Positions 33,576-42,688 of a stretch of DNA of 64,000 nt are shown here, piece by piece; within the stretch, counting starts at the first letter, position 1, and every line of letters begins with the position of its first letter. This DNA comes from an uncultured Muribaculaceae bacterium (lineage in GTDB: Bacteria > Bacteroidota > Bacteroidia > Bacteroidales > Muribaculaceae), in assembly GCA_947525975.1 (NCBI GenBank), contig CANNVE010000013.1, positions 21,042-85,041 on the forward strand, in the 5' to 3' direction. The position numbers and the translations under genes were made by a program. The notes under the pieces are model-generated. The model was given only the letters and a program-made list of their open reading frames with translations, was not told the DNA's origin and ran no database searches.

Positions 33576-34826
33576 ATGATTCCTTACTCTACATTTACGC
33601 TTGAAAACGGATTGCGGGTCGTGCATAGTCACGACCCGCAATCGGCTATGTGCGCCGTGGTGGTGCTTTACGACACCGGCGGGCGCGACGAATCGCCCGA
33701 GCTCACGGGCATGGCCCATCTGTTTGAGCACCTGATGTTCGGCGGCTCGGCCAATGTTCCTGACTTCGACTCCACCCTTGAGATGGCCGGAGGCAACAGC
33801 AACGCCGCCACGAGCAATGACTTCACCATATTTTATGACCAGCTGCCGGTGCAGAATGTGGAGACGGCCCTCTATCTGGAGAGCGACCGCATGCTGGCCC
33901 TGGCATTCAGCGACAAGGCTCTTGAGGTGCAGAGGCAGGTGGTGATAGAGGAGTTCAAGGAAGTGTGCCTCAACCGCCCCTACGGCAAGGTGTCGCACGC
34001 GCTGCGGCCTCTGCTGTATAAAGACCATCCATACCGCTGGCCGGTGATCGGCATAGAGCCGGGCCACATAGCCAAGGTGTGCCAGGACGACGTGCGCTCA
34101 TGGCACCGCGCCCACTACGCGCCCGAAAATGCGATACTCTGCATCGTGGGCAACCTCAGCCTCGAAAGGGTGGAGGAACTGGCCCGGAAATGGTTCGGGC
34201 CGATACCCTGCCGTTCTGTGCCCGTGCGCGATCTGCCCGATGACCCGTGGCCCCTGCAGGAGCGCCGCGCGGTGATCACCGACAATGTGCCTCAGACCCT
34301 GGTGTCGATAGCCTACCGCATGGACCGATACGGCACCCCCGGCTATTACGCGGCTGACGCCATCACCGACATCCTATCGGCCGGAAAGAGCTCGAGGCTC
34401 TATCAGCGGCTTGTGCTCGGCACAGACCTGTTCACGGGCGCTGACGCCTCGATCACCGGATCGGAGGAGTCGGGATATCTGATATTGCAGGGGCAATTGG
34501 CGCGGGAGGACGACGAGGCGTTGGAGCAGGCCATAACCATGCTGCAGGAGCAGGCCCGCGAACTGGCACAGGAAGGCAATGTGAGCGCATATGAGCTCGA
34601 GCGCACCAAAAACCGCTATGAGAGCACCTTCACGATGGAAAATGTGGGGCTTATATTCCGCGCCCAGAATCTGGCCATGGCCGTATACCACGGCGAGGAC
34701 ATCAACGGCATAGTGGCCCGTTACCGCTCAATCACCGCCGGCGAGATAGCGTCAACGGCCCGGCGCCTCTTCATCGACCACGCCCCTGGCATAGTCATCT
34801 GCCGCCCCACTCCAAAAGAGCCGTGA
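33576..34826 (+). CDS. M16-family zinc peptidase
   Basis: This 416-aa protein of the insulinase/pitrilysin-like family has the inverted zinc site HLFEH (48-52) and a downstream Glu in QRQVVIEEFKEVCLNRPYG. Two M16 halves are present. No signal peptide is visible, so it is probably cytoplasmic or leaves by another route. The ORF track starts at TTG 33561, overlapping the cyclophilin. I choose ATG 33576 (MIPYSTFTLENGLRVV), preceded by AAAAAAGG and matching family starts. An inverted repeat at 34850-34888 follows the gene. Confidence 0.92.
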   Translation: MIPYSTFTLENGLRVVHSHDPQSAMCAVVVLYDTGGRDESPELTGMAHLFEHLMFGGSANVPDFDSTLEMAGGNSNAATSNDFTIFYDQLPVQNVETALYLESDRMLALAFSDKALEVQRQVVIEEFKEVCLNRPYGKVSHALRPLLYKDHPYRWPVIGIEPGHIAKVCQDDVRSWHRAHYAPENAILCIVGNLSLERVEELARKWFGPIPCRSVPVRDLPDDPWPLQERRAVITDNVPQTLVSIAYRMDRYGTPGYYAADAITDILSAGKSSRLYQRLVLGTDLFTGADASITGSEESGYLILQGQLAREDDEALEQAITMLQEQARELAQEGNVSAYELERTKNRYESTFTMENVGLIFRAQNLAMAVYHGEDINGIVARYRSITAGEIASTARRLFIDHAPGIVICRPTPKEP

Positions 34827-34849
34827 AGCAGGAAGATGCTTGACGATTG

Positions 34850-34888
34850 GAATAGAAACCGTGGTTTCCACAACCGTGGTTTCTATTC
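34850..34888. terminator. Inverted repeat after the M16 gene
   Basis: GAATAGAAACC and GGTTTCTATTC form an 11-bp perfect stem around a 17-nt loop. There is only a weak A/T tail, so it may be a terminator or a transcript 3'-end stabiliser. It lies between convergent genes. Confidence 0.5.
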
Positions 34889-35023
34889 GCAAAAATAGTA
34901 AATTATCCAGACTGTGACAAATAAATCAGAAAAAAGAAACCGTTGACATAGCCCTCCGCATCAAGCCGCCAAGCCGAGGGCATAATGGTATGGGGAGGTG
35001 GAGATGTTTTTTGGGGGGAGGGG

Positions 35024-35593
35024 TCAGCGGATGTCGATTAGCTTGTGGGTTTGGAGCGAAAGGTGCCAATGGGGGTGAGCCTTGATGTATTCGATGGTTT
35101 CGCGGGTGTTGAGGCCCGAGCAAGGCTGAAGGCATAGCCTCTTGGCATTGAAATGCGAGGCGATGGACTCGACGTCCTGTCCCTGGTACACGATCTTGAG
35201 CTCATCCACTCGCTGTATGCCCCAGGGGGCATCCTTGGGCGAGCAAGTGACCCAATCGATGTTTGCCGGCACGGGCAGCGAGCCGTTGGTCTCTATCTGC
35301 ACGTAATATCCGGCGCGGTGCAGGGCGTCGACAAAGGCTTCGTCGATCTGCATGGCGGGCTCGCCGCCGGTGACCACGGCGTGCATGGGCGTGTGGTCGG
35401 GCGCTCCGGCCTCGCGCCGGGTCCGGGCCATCTCTTCGATAATTTCCGATGTGGTCATCTCGCTGTAGGCGGCGAAGTCAGTGTCGCAGAAAGCGCACTT
35501 GCGGTTGCAGCCGCTCAGCCTCACGAATACGGCCGGTGTGCCGGTGTGCAGTCCCTCGCCTTGCAGCGAGTAGAATATTTCATTGACGCGCAT
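35024..35593 (-). CDS. queE: 7-carboxy-7-deazaguanine synthase
   Basis: This 189-aa radical SAM enzyme converts 6-carboxytetrahydropterin to 7-carboxy-7-deazaguanine in queuosine synthesis. CNRKCAFC (C29, C33, C36) binds the cluster. MRVNEIFYSLQGEGLHTGTPAVFVRLSGC, VVTGGEPAMQ and IETNGSLPVP are typical. The track ORF extends upstream to 35866 through queD in another frame; the ATG at 35591-35593 is the real start. It follows queD by 11 bp, so the two pathway steps are co-expressed. Confidence 0.95.
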   Translation of the reverse strand: MRVNEIFYSLQGEGLHTGTPAVFVRLSGCNRKCAFCDTDFAAYSEMTTSEIIEEMARTRREAGAPDHTPMHAVVTGGEPAMQIDEAFVDALHRAGYYVQIETNGSLPVPANIDWVTCSPKDAPWGIQRVDELKIVYQGQDVESIASHFNAKRLCLQPCSGLNTRETIEYIKAHPHWHLSLQTHKLIDIR

Positions 35594-35604
35594 GACCGTG
35601 ACGA

Positions 35605-35934
35605 TTAGATTTCGTATGCTGCTGTGTTGCCCTCCGATTCCTGCACGTCGACCCGATAGCAGTTGGGCACTTGCTCGCATATCCAGCGGGCGAGATTCTC
35701 GGCTGTGGGGTTGAAAGGCACCACGTCGTTGAGGTATGCGTGGTCGAGGCGGTCCATCACAGCCGTCTTGATGTGGGTAAAGTCTGTGACCATGCCGTTG
35801 CTGTCGAGCTTTTCGGCCCGGCAGTGCACGGTGATGATCCAGTTGTGTCCGTGCAGATTTGTGCATTTGCTCGGATAGTCGAGCTCAAGGCGGTGGCTCG
35901 CCGATATTTCGATGCGCTTTGTGACGTAGTACAT
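35605..35934 (-). CDS. queD: 6-carboxy-5,6,7,8-tetrahydropterin synthase
   Basis: This 109-aa enzyme makes 6-carboxytetrahydropterin from dihydroneopterin triphosphate for queuosine. Zinc ligands are visible as H14 (SASHRL) and HGH (28-30), with catalytic Cys24 and DHAYLNDV and PTAENLARWI later. It sits between the CCA-transferase-like gene (17 bp away) and queE (11 bp away), forming part of a tRNA-themed operon. Confidence 0.95.
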   Translation of the reverse strand: MYYVTKRIEISASHRLELDYPSKCTNLHGHNWIITVHCRAEKLDSNGMVTDFTHIKTAVMDRLDHAYLNDVVPFNPTAENLARWICEQVPNCYRVDVQESEGNTAAYEI

Positions 35935-35951
35935 TGTGCGTTTCAGGGGTG

Positions 35952-37430
35952 TTAGTCGTTGGGGGTATGAGTCGGTTGGGGGTCAGCTGTGCGGCTTTCC
36001 TTCCATTTGTCGAGGCCGGCAGGCTCTATGCCTTTCTCGCGGGCCATGTCGAGGACAAAGGCGAGGCATCCGTCTGCGCTGTTTTCGATGTCGCAGTCTT
36101 TTGCGGCCTTGGTCATGGCCTGCATGAAGCAGCCCACTTCCTTGCCCTGCGGCAGTGAGAATATCGCCATTATGTCAAATCCGTCGAGAGCCGGGCGGAA
36201 TTTGCTGTCTTCGTCTTTTGCCTTGATGTCGAGGAATTTGCGGTCGACAATGTCAAAATTCTCGAGAAACCGCTGTTTCTTGGCTATGTTTTTTGAGGTG
36301 ATGTCGGCGCGGGCCAGCGTCATCAGGTCGGTGAGGTCTTCCTCGGCGTAATTGATGAGTCGGCGCACGGCGCTGTCGGTCACTTCGTCCTCCACGAGGG
36401 CTATCGGACGCATGTGCAGCTCCACGAGTTTCTGCACATATTTCATCTCCTGTCCCAGGGGCAGCTTAAGCCTGCGGAATATGGCGGGCACCATTTTCGA
36501 GCCCACGAAGTTGTGGTTGTGGAATGTCCAGCCTATCTGCTGGTCCCATCTCTTTGTCACGGGCTTGGCTATGTCATGGAGCAGGGCTGCCCATCGCAGC
36601 CATATATTGTCGGTCTTCTCCGCCACGTTGTCGAGCACTTGCAGCGTGTGGTAGAAATTGTCTTTGTGTCCGCGGCCGTTGACCACCTCCACGCCTTTCA
36701 TGGCCGCGAGCTCGGGGAATATCAGCCTGAGCAGGCCGGTGCGCAGGAGCAGGTCCCATCCTGTCGACGGCTTGGGCGATGCCATGATCTTCTGCAGCTC
36801 GGTGGTGATGCGCTCCACGGTGATGATGCTGATGCGCTCGGCGTTGCGCGCTATCGAATCGAGCGTGTCGGGGTATATGTCAAAACCGAGCTGAGTGGCG
36901 AAGCGTATGGCGCGCATCATGCGCAGGGGGTCGTCGCTGAATGTGATGTCAGGGTCGAGGGGTGTGCGTATGATGCGGTCGCATATGTCGTCGACTCCGC
37001 CGTAAAGGTCTATCAGTGAGCCGTAGGAGTCGGGGTTGAGGCTGATGGCCATGGCGTTGATGGTGAAGTCGCGGCGGGCTATGTCGTCTTCGAGGGTGCC
37101 ATCCTCCACGATCGGATTGCGGGAATCGCGGTTGTATGACTCTTTGCGCGCCCCTACGAATTCGAGCTCCACGTCGCGGTGCTTCACCTGCGCGGTGCCG
37201 TAGTTGCGGTAGACGGCGAGGTGCGATTTGCGGCCCAGGGCCTTGTGCACGGCCTCGGCCAGCTCTATGCCGGAGCCGACGGTGACGAAGTCATAGTCTT
37301 TGTTGTGGCGGCGCAGGATGGCGTCGCGCACGTATCCGCCCACCACGTAGCATTCGCGTCCGAGCGAGCGGGCGCAATCGCCCACTTTCTTGAACACGGG
37401 GTCTTGTATCAGATGGCTCAGGTCGGTCAT
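35952..37430 (-). CDS. cca: CCA tRNA nucleotidyltransferase with HD domain
   Basis: This 492-aa class II nucleotidyltransferase probably adds or repairs the CCA end of tRNAs. The N-terminal domain has YVVGGYVRDAIL, KDYDFVTVGSG with the catalytic acidic pair, and RRDFTINAMA. The central helical domain has DDPLRMMRAIRFATQLGF, and a C-terminal HD phosphohydrolase domain has HDIAKPVTKRW. A poly(A) polymerase role cannot be ruled out by eye. Its start overlaps the stop of the M24 peptidase as ATGA, and queD follows by 17 bp. Confidence 0.9.
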   Translation of the reverse strand: MTDLSHLIQDPVFKKVGDCARSLGRECYVVGGYVRDAILRRHNKDYDFVTVGSGIELAEAVHKALGRKSHLAVYRNYGTAQVKHRDVELEFVGARKESYNRDSRNPIVEDGTLEDDIARRDFTINAMAISLNPDSYGSLIDLYGGVDDICDRIIRTPLDPDITFSDDPLRMMRAIRFATQLGFDIYPDTLDSIARNAERISIITVERITTELQKIMASPKPSTGWDLLLRTGLLRLIFPELAAMKGVEVVNGRGHKDNFYHTLQVLDNVAEKTDNIWLRWAALLHDIAKPVTKRWDQQIGWTFHNHNFVGSKMVPAIFRRLKLPLGQEMKYVQKLVELHMRPIALVEDEVTDSAVRRLINYAEEDLTDLMTLARADITSKNIAKKQRFLENFDIVDRKFLDIKAKDEDSKFRPALDGFDIMAIFSLPQGKEVGCFMQAMTKAAKDCDIENSADGCLAFVLDMAREKGIEPAGLDKWKESRTADPQPTHTPND

Positions 37431-38611
37431 TTGTCAAGGGCGATTAGGTCCTCGGGAGCGTTGGTGATGCACGTCATGCCCGATTCGGTCACGATATATG
37501 TGTTCTCTATGCCTACGGCTCCGGTGCCGGGAATCACGAATTTTGGCTCTAAGGCTATGGCGTTGCCTTCGGCCAGTATGTCGCGCGAGCGTGGGGCTAT
37601 CACCGGAAGCTCGTTGATCTCGATGCCCACTCCGTGGCCCACGAATCCGGCGTGCTGGCGGTGGCCCATGAAGTAGTCTGCGAGGCCGGCTTCGGCGGCC
37701 ATCTGCTCTGCTTTCTCATATAGAGCCTTTGCCTCAACGCCGGGCGCGCCCATCTGCTGCAGGGCGTGGCAGATGTCGATCGACACCTGATGGGCATAGC
37801 GCGCTCTCTCGTCGATAGAGCCTAAGGAGAATGTGCGTGTCATGTCGGTCATGTATCCTGTGTAGTTGCCGTTGACGTCGACCATCACGCTCATGCCGGG
37901 GCGTATGGGTGTGCCGTTGGCTCCCACCGGCAGGGATGGGTCCATGCCGGCTCCGCCCATGGCGAAATCGTAGGGCGAGGGCGCGTCGGCGTTGTCGCCG
38001 GCAAGCACATTGCCCATGAATAGCTCCATGTCTTCGCCTTGCACCCTGAATTGCCCCAGACAGCCTTCGAGGCGCGATGTGCGCTCGATCTCTATCTGCA
38101 GCTCATAGTCTGACATGCCCGGCTCATACATGCGCGGCACTTGCCTGTAGACGCGCTCCTGCTTCAGCCCCGACATGCGCATCTTCTCGATTTCGAAAGG
38201 TGTCTTGCAAGAGCGGGCCATAGCCATCGCTGCCGACAGGTCGGCAGGGGCGCGGCCAATGGCTTTGGCAAGGCGCTCGGCCATGTTGTAGCTGAGGCGG
38301 CCAAGTTCAAGCCCCACGGTTTGAGGCAGTTCGACGCCTCTCACCTGCAGCTCGCCGGGTATGCCCTCGGGCTTGCGGATTGAGATGGCGGTGTCAGCAA
38401 GCAGGTGCACGGGGCGCTTCACGAAATATATAGGCGCATCGGCCCCTGCCAGGATCAGGGCGAAGCCGCTGTAGACTCTGCCTGTGAGGTAGTAGAGCGA
38501 CGCGTTTGACGATATAAGGGCGGCTTCGATGCCTTGCTGCAGCATGGCCGCCTTTATCTTTTCTATCCTTATTTGCTGCTCCTTGGCGGAGATCAACACG
38601 AGATTTTCCAT
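37427..38611 (-). CDS. M24-family aminopeptidase (Xaa-Pro peptidase-like)
   Basis: This 394-aa cytoplasmic metallopeptidase has a creatinase-like N-terminal domain (about 1-140) and a pita-bread catalytic domain. Metal ligands are recognisable as the Asp pair in VMVDVNGNYTGYMTDMTRTF, the His in GHGVGIEINELPVI, and the Glu in LEPKFVIPG and IENTYIVTE. The ORF track starts at 38788 inside gldH; ATG 38611 (MENLVLISAKEQQIRIEKIKAAM) is the natural start, 5 bp after the gldH stop. It may cleave Xaa-Pro dipeptides or proline-containing N-termini. Confidence 0.92.
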   Translation of the reverse strand: MENLVLISAKEQQIRIEKIKAAMLQQGIEAALISSNASLYYLTGRVYSGFALILAGADAPIYFVKRPVHLLADTAISIRKPEGIPGELQVRGVELPQTVGLELGRLSYNMAERLAKAIGRAPADLSAAMAMARSCKTPFEIEKMRMSGLKQERVYRQVPRMYEPGMSDYELQIEIERTSRLEGCLGQFRVQGEDMELFMGNVLAGDNADAPSPYDFAMGGAGMDPSLPVGANGTPIRPGMSVMVDVNGNYTGYMTDMTRTFSLGSIDERARYAHQVSIDICHALQQMGAPGVEAKALYEKAEQMAAEAGLADYFMGHRQHAGFVGHGVGIEINELPVIAPRSRDILAEGNAIALEPKFVIPGTGAVGIENTYIVTESGMTCITNAPEDLIALDK

Positions 38612-38616
38612 AAATA

Positions 38617-39129
38617 TCAGTGTTTCAGATTTGTGCGCATCACCACTATGCCTACCTGCTCTATTCCGGGCAACGTGTCTGCCCTCATGATGTGGCGCAG
38701 GCGCAGTGTGGTGCTGTCTTGAAGATGCACGCCGCGCAGCAGCGTGTCGGCGTATTGCAAGCCCACCCCTATGCCGTGGCCGCGCCATCGGCCGAAGTCA
38801 TCGGCGAGCACGAGGTTGAAGGTGTCGGCGCGGAGGCTGTCGGCGGGTGTCGGGTATGAGAGCTCGAGCCATAGATTGGAGTACTCGTAATTGGCTGTGT
38901 GGCGCACCACTACGGCCACGTCAGACGTTGCCGTCGAGTCTATGTCGTAGGCGAGGGTGTCGGCGTATCTCCATCCGTCTTCGCCGAGATTCCAGTATCT
39001 GCTTGTCTCGTCGGCTGAGCCGCAGGCAGCGGTCAGCATCAGAGCGCCGGCGGCGCAGACGGCTATTGCCCTTGATCGGGCTTTGGGGCCTGGCGCTCTG
39101 CGTCGGGCTGCGGGTTGCCTTTGTTCCAT
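38617..39129 (-). CDS. gldH: GldH-family gliding motility/type IX-associated lipoprotein
   Basis: This 170-aa lipoprotein has a charged N-region, a hydrophobic stretch and a lipobox (MLTAAC). The body NLWLELSYPTPADSLRADTFNLVLADDFGRWRGHGIGVG matches GldH. In gliding Bacteroidetes GldH is needed for motility; in non-motile Bacteroidales it is conserved but its role is less clear. The only suitable start (39129) lies inside ricT, so the two genes overlap by 67 bp in different frames. The N-region is unusually long and arginine-rich (RRRAPGPKARSR), shaped by the overlapped ricT tail. Confidence 0.85.
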   Translation of the reverse strand: MEQRQPAARRRAPGPKARSRAIAVCAAGALMLTAACGSADETSRYWNLGEDGWRYADTLAYDIDSTATSDVAVVVRHTANYEYSNLWLELSYPTPADSLRADTFNLVLADDFGRWRGHGIGVGLQYADTLLRGVHLQDSTTLRLRHIMRADTLPGIEQVGIVVMRTNLKH

Positions 39130-40616
39130 TGACGCTGTTTTTTTGGTCTGCGGTTTTGCTGACGGCTCTGGTCTGCGCCTTCGGCGGGCTGTTGGGCGCC
39201 TTCGGGCCTGTCGGCGCGCGGTTGGCGTGGCTGTCTGTCGCCCCTGGCATCGCGTCTGCCCTGTCGGCCATCTTGTTTGCCGTCGGCGTTCCTCCTTGGC
39301 TTTTCAGCGGCGTTTCCTGCTCCTTCGCCCTCTGCTTTGGGCTGGGCGTCGGGGCGGCGCGGCTTCTGCTTTTTCTTCTTTTTCTTGTCGAAGCGGGTGA
39401 GGTCGGCGTCGAGGATGTCGTGCGAAGTGCGCTTTTCGGCCTGGCTCTGGTCGGCCTGCGGGTTGAGCGATTCGGGCTTGATTCCCTGCTGGTTGAGAGA
39501 TATTATCTCGAAAGCCCTCTCGGCCGAAATGGTGACGAGGTTGGCGGCAATCGACTTGTCGGTGGAGTATGTGATCTCGCGCTTGAAGATGTCGGTTTTG
39601 AAGTGGAAATACGTATTGTCGAGGGTCTCGAGCCGGGTGTCCTTCGTGGGCAGCTTTTTCAGGCTTTCTACGTATGTGTCGACCTCGAAGTTGAGGCAGC
39701 ATTTGAGCTTGGCGCACTGGCCCGCGAGTTTCTGCGGATTGAGCGAGATGTCCTGGAATCGGGCAGCCGATGTGGCCACGGTGACGAAGTTTGACATCCA
39801 CGAAGAGCAGCACAGCGGTCTTCCGCAGGGGCCGATGCCGCCAATGCGGCCGGCTTCCTGGCGGGCGCCGATCTGCTTCATCTCGATGCGCACCTTGAAG
39901 GTCTCGGCCAGCACCTTGATGAGCTGGCGGAAGTCGACTCTCTCGTCGGCGATGTAGTAGAATATGGCTCTGTTGCCGTCGCCCTGGTATTCGACATCGC
40001 CGATCTTCATGTTGAGGTGCAGGCTCTCGGCGATCTTTCGGGCGCGGATCATGGTGTCGGTCTCCTTTGCGCAAGCCTCCTCGTATTTTTCGAGGTCAGC
40101 GGGCTTGGCCAGGCGGAACACCCGCTTGAATTCAGTGCCCGGCCTGATATTGGCCTTGCGCATCTGCATTTCCACGAGTTCGCCCACGAGGCTCACCTTT
40201 CCGATGTCATGGCCGGGCATGGCCTCCACTGCCACCATGTCGCCGATTTTCAGCGGCAGGTGGGTTGGATTTTTGTAGTATCCCTTGCGGGTGTTCTTGA
40301 ACTGCACCTCCACCATCTCGCTGTCGGCGTATCCGCCGGGGATGTCGCCGAGCCAGTTGTAGCAGTGCATCTTGCCGCGGGGGCATTTCACTTTGTCGCC
40401 CTTGCGGTGCGATATGGCCGAGATGGTCTCGCCTCCGGGGCGCTCGTCCTCTGCGGGGATGTCCTCGATGGGCACCTCCTGCTCCGAAAGGTCGCGGACG
40501 GGCTTGGCGTGAGGCGCTTCGGCAGCAGGCTCTCCTGCGGGAGCTGCTGCAGGGGGCGCGGCGTTCTCTTCCCGGGCGGGAATCTGCCCGCCCTCCAATG
40601 GCTGAATTGACTCCAT
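39063..40616 (-). CDS. ricT: RicT (YaaT/PSP1-domain) family protein
   Basis: This 517-aa PSP1-domain protein has a Pro/Ala-rich N-terminal extension (1-70) and a basic PSP1 region (MVEVQFKNTRKGYYKN to KVRIEMKQIGARQEAGRIGGIGPCGRPLCCSSW). Conserved Cys (CGRPLCC and CAKLKCCLNFEV) in related RicT proteins bind an iron-sulfur cluster. In Bacillus, RicT partners RNase Y in the Y-complex, and here ricT starts 9 bp after rny, which supports the same partnership. About 110 C-terminal residues are low-complexity (K/R/Q/P-rich) and overlap gldH at the DNA level. Confidence 0.92.
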   Translation of the reverse strand: MESIQPLEGGQIPAREENAAPPAAAPAGEPAAEAPHAKPVRDLSEQEVPIEDIPAEDERPGGETISAISHRKGDKVKCPRGKMHCYNWLGDIPGGYADSEMVEVQFKNTRKGYYKNPTHLPLKIGDMVAVEAMPGHDIGKVSLVGELVEMQMRKANIRPGTEFKRVFRLAKPADLEKYEEACAKETDTMIRARKIAESLHLNMKIGDVEYQGDGNRAIFYYIADERVDFRQLIKVLAETFKVRIEMKQIGARQEAGRIGGIGPCGRPLCCSSWMSNFVTVATSAARFQDISLNPQKLAGQCAKLKCCLNFEVDTYVESLKKLPTKDTRLETLDNTYFHFKTDIFKREITYSTDKSIAANLVTISAERAFEIISLNQQGIKPESLNPQADQSQAEKRTSHDILDADLTRFDKKKKKKQKPRRPDAQPKAEGEGAGNAAEKPRRNADGKQDGRQGRRDARGDRQPRQPRADRPEGAQQPAEGADQSRQQNRRPKKQRQWNKGNPQPDAERQAPKPDQGQ

Positions 40617-40625
40617 CGCTGATGC

Positions 40626-42173
40626 TTACTTGGCGAAGCTGACGGCTCGGGTTTCGCGGATGACGGTGATTTTCACCTGTCCGGGATATGTCATTTCGTC
40701 CTGGATGCGGCGTGCTATCTCGGTAGAGAGCTTTTCGGTGTCGTTGTCGTCGATCTTGTCAGCGCCTACGATCACGCGCAGCTCGCGGCCTGCCTGTATG
40801 GCGTATGTCTTGATCACGCCGGGGTAGGAGAGTGCCAGCTGCTCCAGGTCGTTGAGGCGCTTGATGTAGGCCTCCACGATTTCGCGGCGAGCGCCGGGGC
40901 GGGCGCCGGAGATGGCGTCGCACACCTGCACGATGGGAGCGAGCAGTGTGGTCTGCTCCACCTCGTCGTGGTGCGATCCGATGGCGTTGCATATATCGGG
41001 CTTCTCCTTGTATTTCTCGGCGAGCTTCATGCCCAGGATAGCGTGCGGCAATTCGGGCTCTTCGTCGGGCACCTTGCCGATGTCATGCAGCAGGCCTGCG
41101 CGGCGAGCCTTCTTGGGGTTGAGGCCGAGCTCCGACGCCATGATGGCGCAGAGGTTGGCTGTCTCGCGGCTGTGCTGCAGCAGGTTCTGGCCGTAGCTTG
41201 AGCGATATTTCATCTTGCCCACCAGGCGTATCAGGTCGGGGTGCAGGCCGTGGATGCCGAGATCGATGGCCGTGCGCTTGCCGGTCTCGATGATTTCCTC
41301 CTCAACTTGCTTGCGCACCTTGGCCACAACCTCCTCGATGCGGGCGGGGTGTATGCGGCCGTCGGCCACGAGTTGGTGCAGGGCCAGGCGGGCTATCTCG
41401 CGACGCACGGGGTCGAAGCCGGAGAGCACGATGGCCTCGGGGGTGTCATCGACGATGATCTCGATGCCTGTGGCGGCCTCGAGGGCGCGTATGTTGCGGC
41501 CTTCGCGGCCTATGATGCGACCCTTGATTTCGTCGCTGTCGATGTGGAAGACAGTGACGCTGTTCTCGATGGCGGTCTCGGTGGCCACGCGCTGTATGCT
41601 CTGCACCACGATGCGCTTAGCCTCCTTGTTGGCAGTCATCTTGGCCTCGTCCATTATGTCGTTGATGTATGACTGGGCTGCGGTCTTGGCCTCGTCCTTT
41701 AGCGAGCTGATGAGCTTCTCCTTGGCCTCCTCGCTTGAGAGACCTGAAATCTTCTCAAGCTCCTTGCGGGCCTGCGATTCGATCTTGTCGAGTTCGTTGC
41801 GGCGGGCTTCAAGCTTCTGCTGCTCAGCGTCTACTTTGTTTTTCAGGCTGTCGATCTCGTTGCGTGCGCGTGCGTTTTCGCTCTGCATCTGGTTGAGCTG
41901 CAGCTCGCGCTGCTTCTGCTTGGCCTCCAGGCTCTGTATCTTCGACATGCGCTGGTTGGCGTTCTTTTCGGCCTCGGAGGTTATTTTCAGGGCTTGCTCC
42001 CTGCCTTCGAGTATTTTTGACTTTTTCAGGTCTTCGGCCTCGCGCTCGGCGTCATTCACTATGAGGCGCGCGCGGCTCGTGGCGTTTTTGCGCTGCATCA
42101 TCAAAGTGCACCACACGGCAATTCCGGCTGCCACTATGGCGATGGCTACGTAGATGATTATCGATAGTATCAT
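40626..42173 (-). CDS. rny: Ribonuclease Y
   Basis: This 515-aa membrane-anchored endoribonuclease starts mRNA decay. It has an N-terminal transmembrane helix ([24 protein letters not shown]), a long charged coiled coil (about 30-205), a KH RNA-binding domain ([46 protein letters not shown]) and an HD domain ([20 protein letters not shown]). Length is standard. It sits between zapA and ricT. The 211 bp before it contain a terminator-like hairpin and a possible structured RNA. Confidence 0.97.
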   Translation of the reverse strand: MILSIIIYVAIAIVAAGIAVWCTLMMQRKNATSRARLIVNDAEREAEDLKKSKILEGREQALKITSEAEKNANQRMSKIQSLEAKQKQRELQLNQMQSENARARNEIDSLKNKVDAEQQKLEARRNELDKIESQARKELEKISGLSSEEAKEKLISSLKDEAKTAAQSYINDIMDEAKMTANKEAKRIVVQSIQRVATETAIENSVTVFHIDSDEIKGRIIGREGRNIRALEAATGIEIIVDDTPEAIVLSGFDPVRREIARLALHQLVADGRIHPARIEEVVAKVRKQVEEEIIETGKRTAIDLGIHGLHPDLIRLVGKMKYRSSYGQNLLQHSRETANLCAIMASELGLNPKKARRAGLLHDIGKVPDEEPELPHAILGMKLAEKYKEKPDICNAIGSHHDEVEQTTLLAPIVQVCDAISGARPGARREIVEAYIKRLNDLEQLALSYPGVIKTYAIQAGRELRVIVGADKIDDNDTEKLSTEIARRIQDEMTYPGQVKITVIRETRAVSFAK

Positions 42174-42238
42174 ATCTCGGATTTTTGTTAGATGTTTGTG
42201 ATTTTAATCTGTTGTTATTGAAAAATTTGATACGATGT

Positions 42239-42384
42239 CATAAAAACAAAAAGCGCACTCTGCCGACGTTGGCGAGGCCAACGCGAGGTGAGTGCGGGGT
42301 GATAAAGAGAAATTGCTTAATCCGGGGCGTCTCCGAGGCAGGCTCTGCCGCCAGCGGGGCTTATACGATCTTGGAGGGCCTTTG
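42239..42384 (-). ncRNA. Candidate structured RNA between zapA and rny, possibly 6S RNA
   Basis: About 145 nt of GC-rich non-coding sequence follows zapA. It has a GGCAG-agc-CTGCC hairpin and ends in a long stem (GCACTC...GAGTGC, inner GTTGGC-ctc-GCCAAC) followed by TTTTTGTTTTT. 6S RNA genes lie beside zapA in many bacteria, so this could be ssrS; I cannot confirm the fold. It may instead be just the zapA 3'-UTR and terminator. Confidence 0.4.
42251..42302 (-). terminator. Intrinsic terminator downstream of zapA
   Basis: On the minus strand CGCACTCACCTCGCGTTGGC pairs with GCCAACGTCGGCAGAGTGCG through an outer 6-bp and an inner 6-bp stem around an internal loop. It is followed directly by a T-rich tract, so it separates the zapA and rny transcripts. 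Confidence 0.75.
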
Positions 42385-42675
42385 TCACTTGATGTCGAGC
42401 AGGAGGCGGTCGAGGGCCTTTTCGGCGTTGGTGAGGCCTTCTTCGTCGGCTTTCATCTTCTCGGCCAGGTCGTAGTATACCTGGGCGTATCTGAATGCTA
42501 CCATCGCGAGCACTTCTCGGGGTGACAGGTCTTTAAAAGTTTCGCGCCATTGCGCATAGAGGAGGTTCACGTCCTTCTCCACTTTCCTCACGCTTGCCTC
42601 CTTGTCCCTCTGGACATGCAGGTCGAGCGGAGCGGCGTCGGCTATGTGGATTGTGATATGTTGTTTGTCAGTCAT
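42385..42675 (-). CDS. zapA: Cell division protein ZapA
   Basis: This 96-aa protein binds FtsZ and promotes filament bundling at the division ring. KQHITIHIADAAPLDLHVQRDKEASVRKVEKDVNLLYAQWRETF is the N-terminal beta/helix part, followed by LSPREVLAMVAFRYAQVYYDL and a C-terminal helix. The track start at 42732 lies inside the upstream gene; ATG 42675 (MTDKQHITIHI) fits the family. A coiled-coil gene 13 bp upstream probably makes its partner. Confidence 0.9.
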   Translation of the reverse strand: MTDKQHITIHIADAAPLDLHVQRDKEASVRKVEKDVNLLYAQWRETFKDLSPREVLAMVAFRYAQVYYDLAEKMKADEEGLTNAEKALDRLLLDIK

Positions 42676-42688
42676 AATCAGCGATGCA

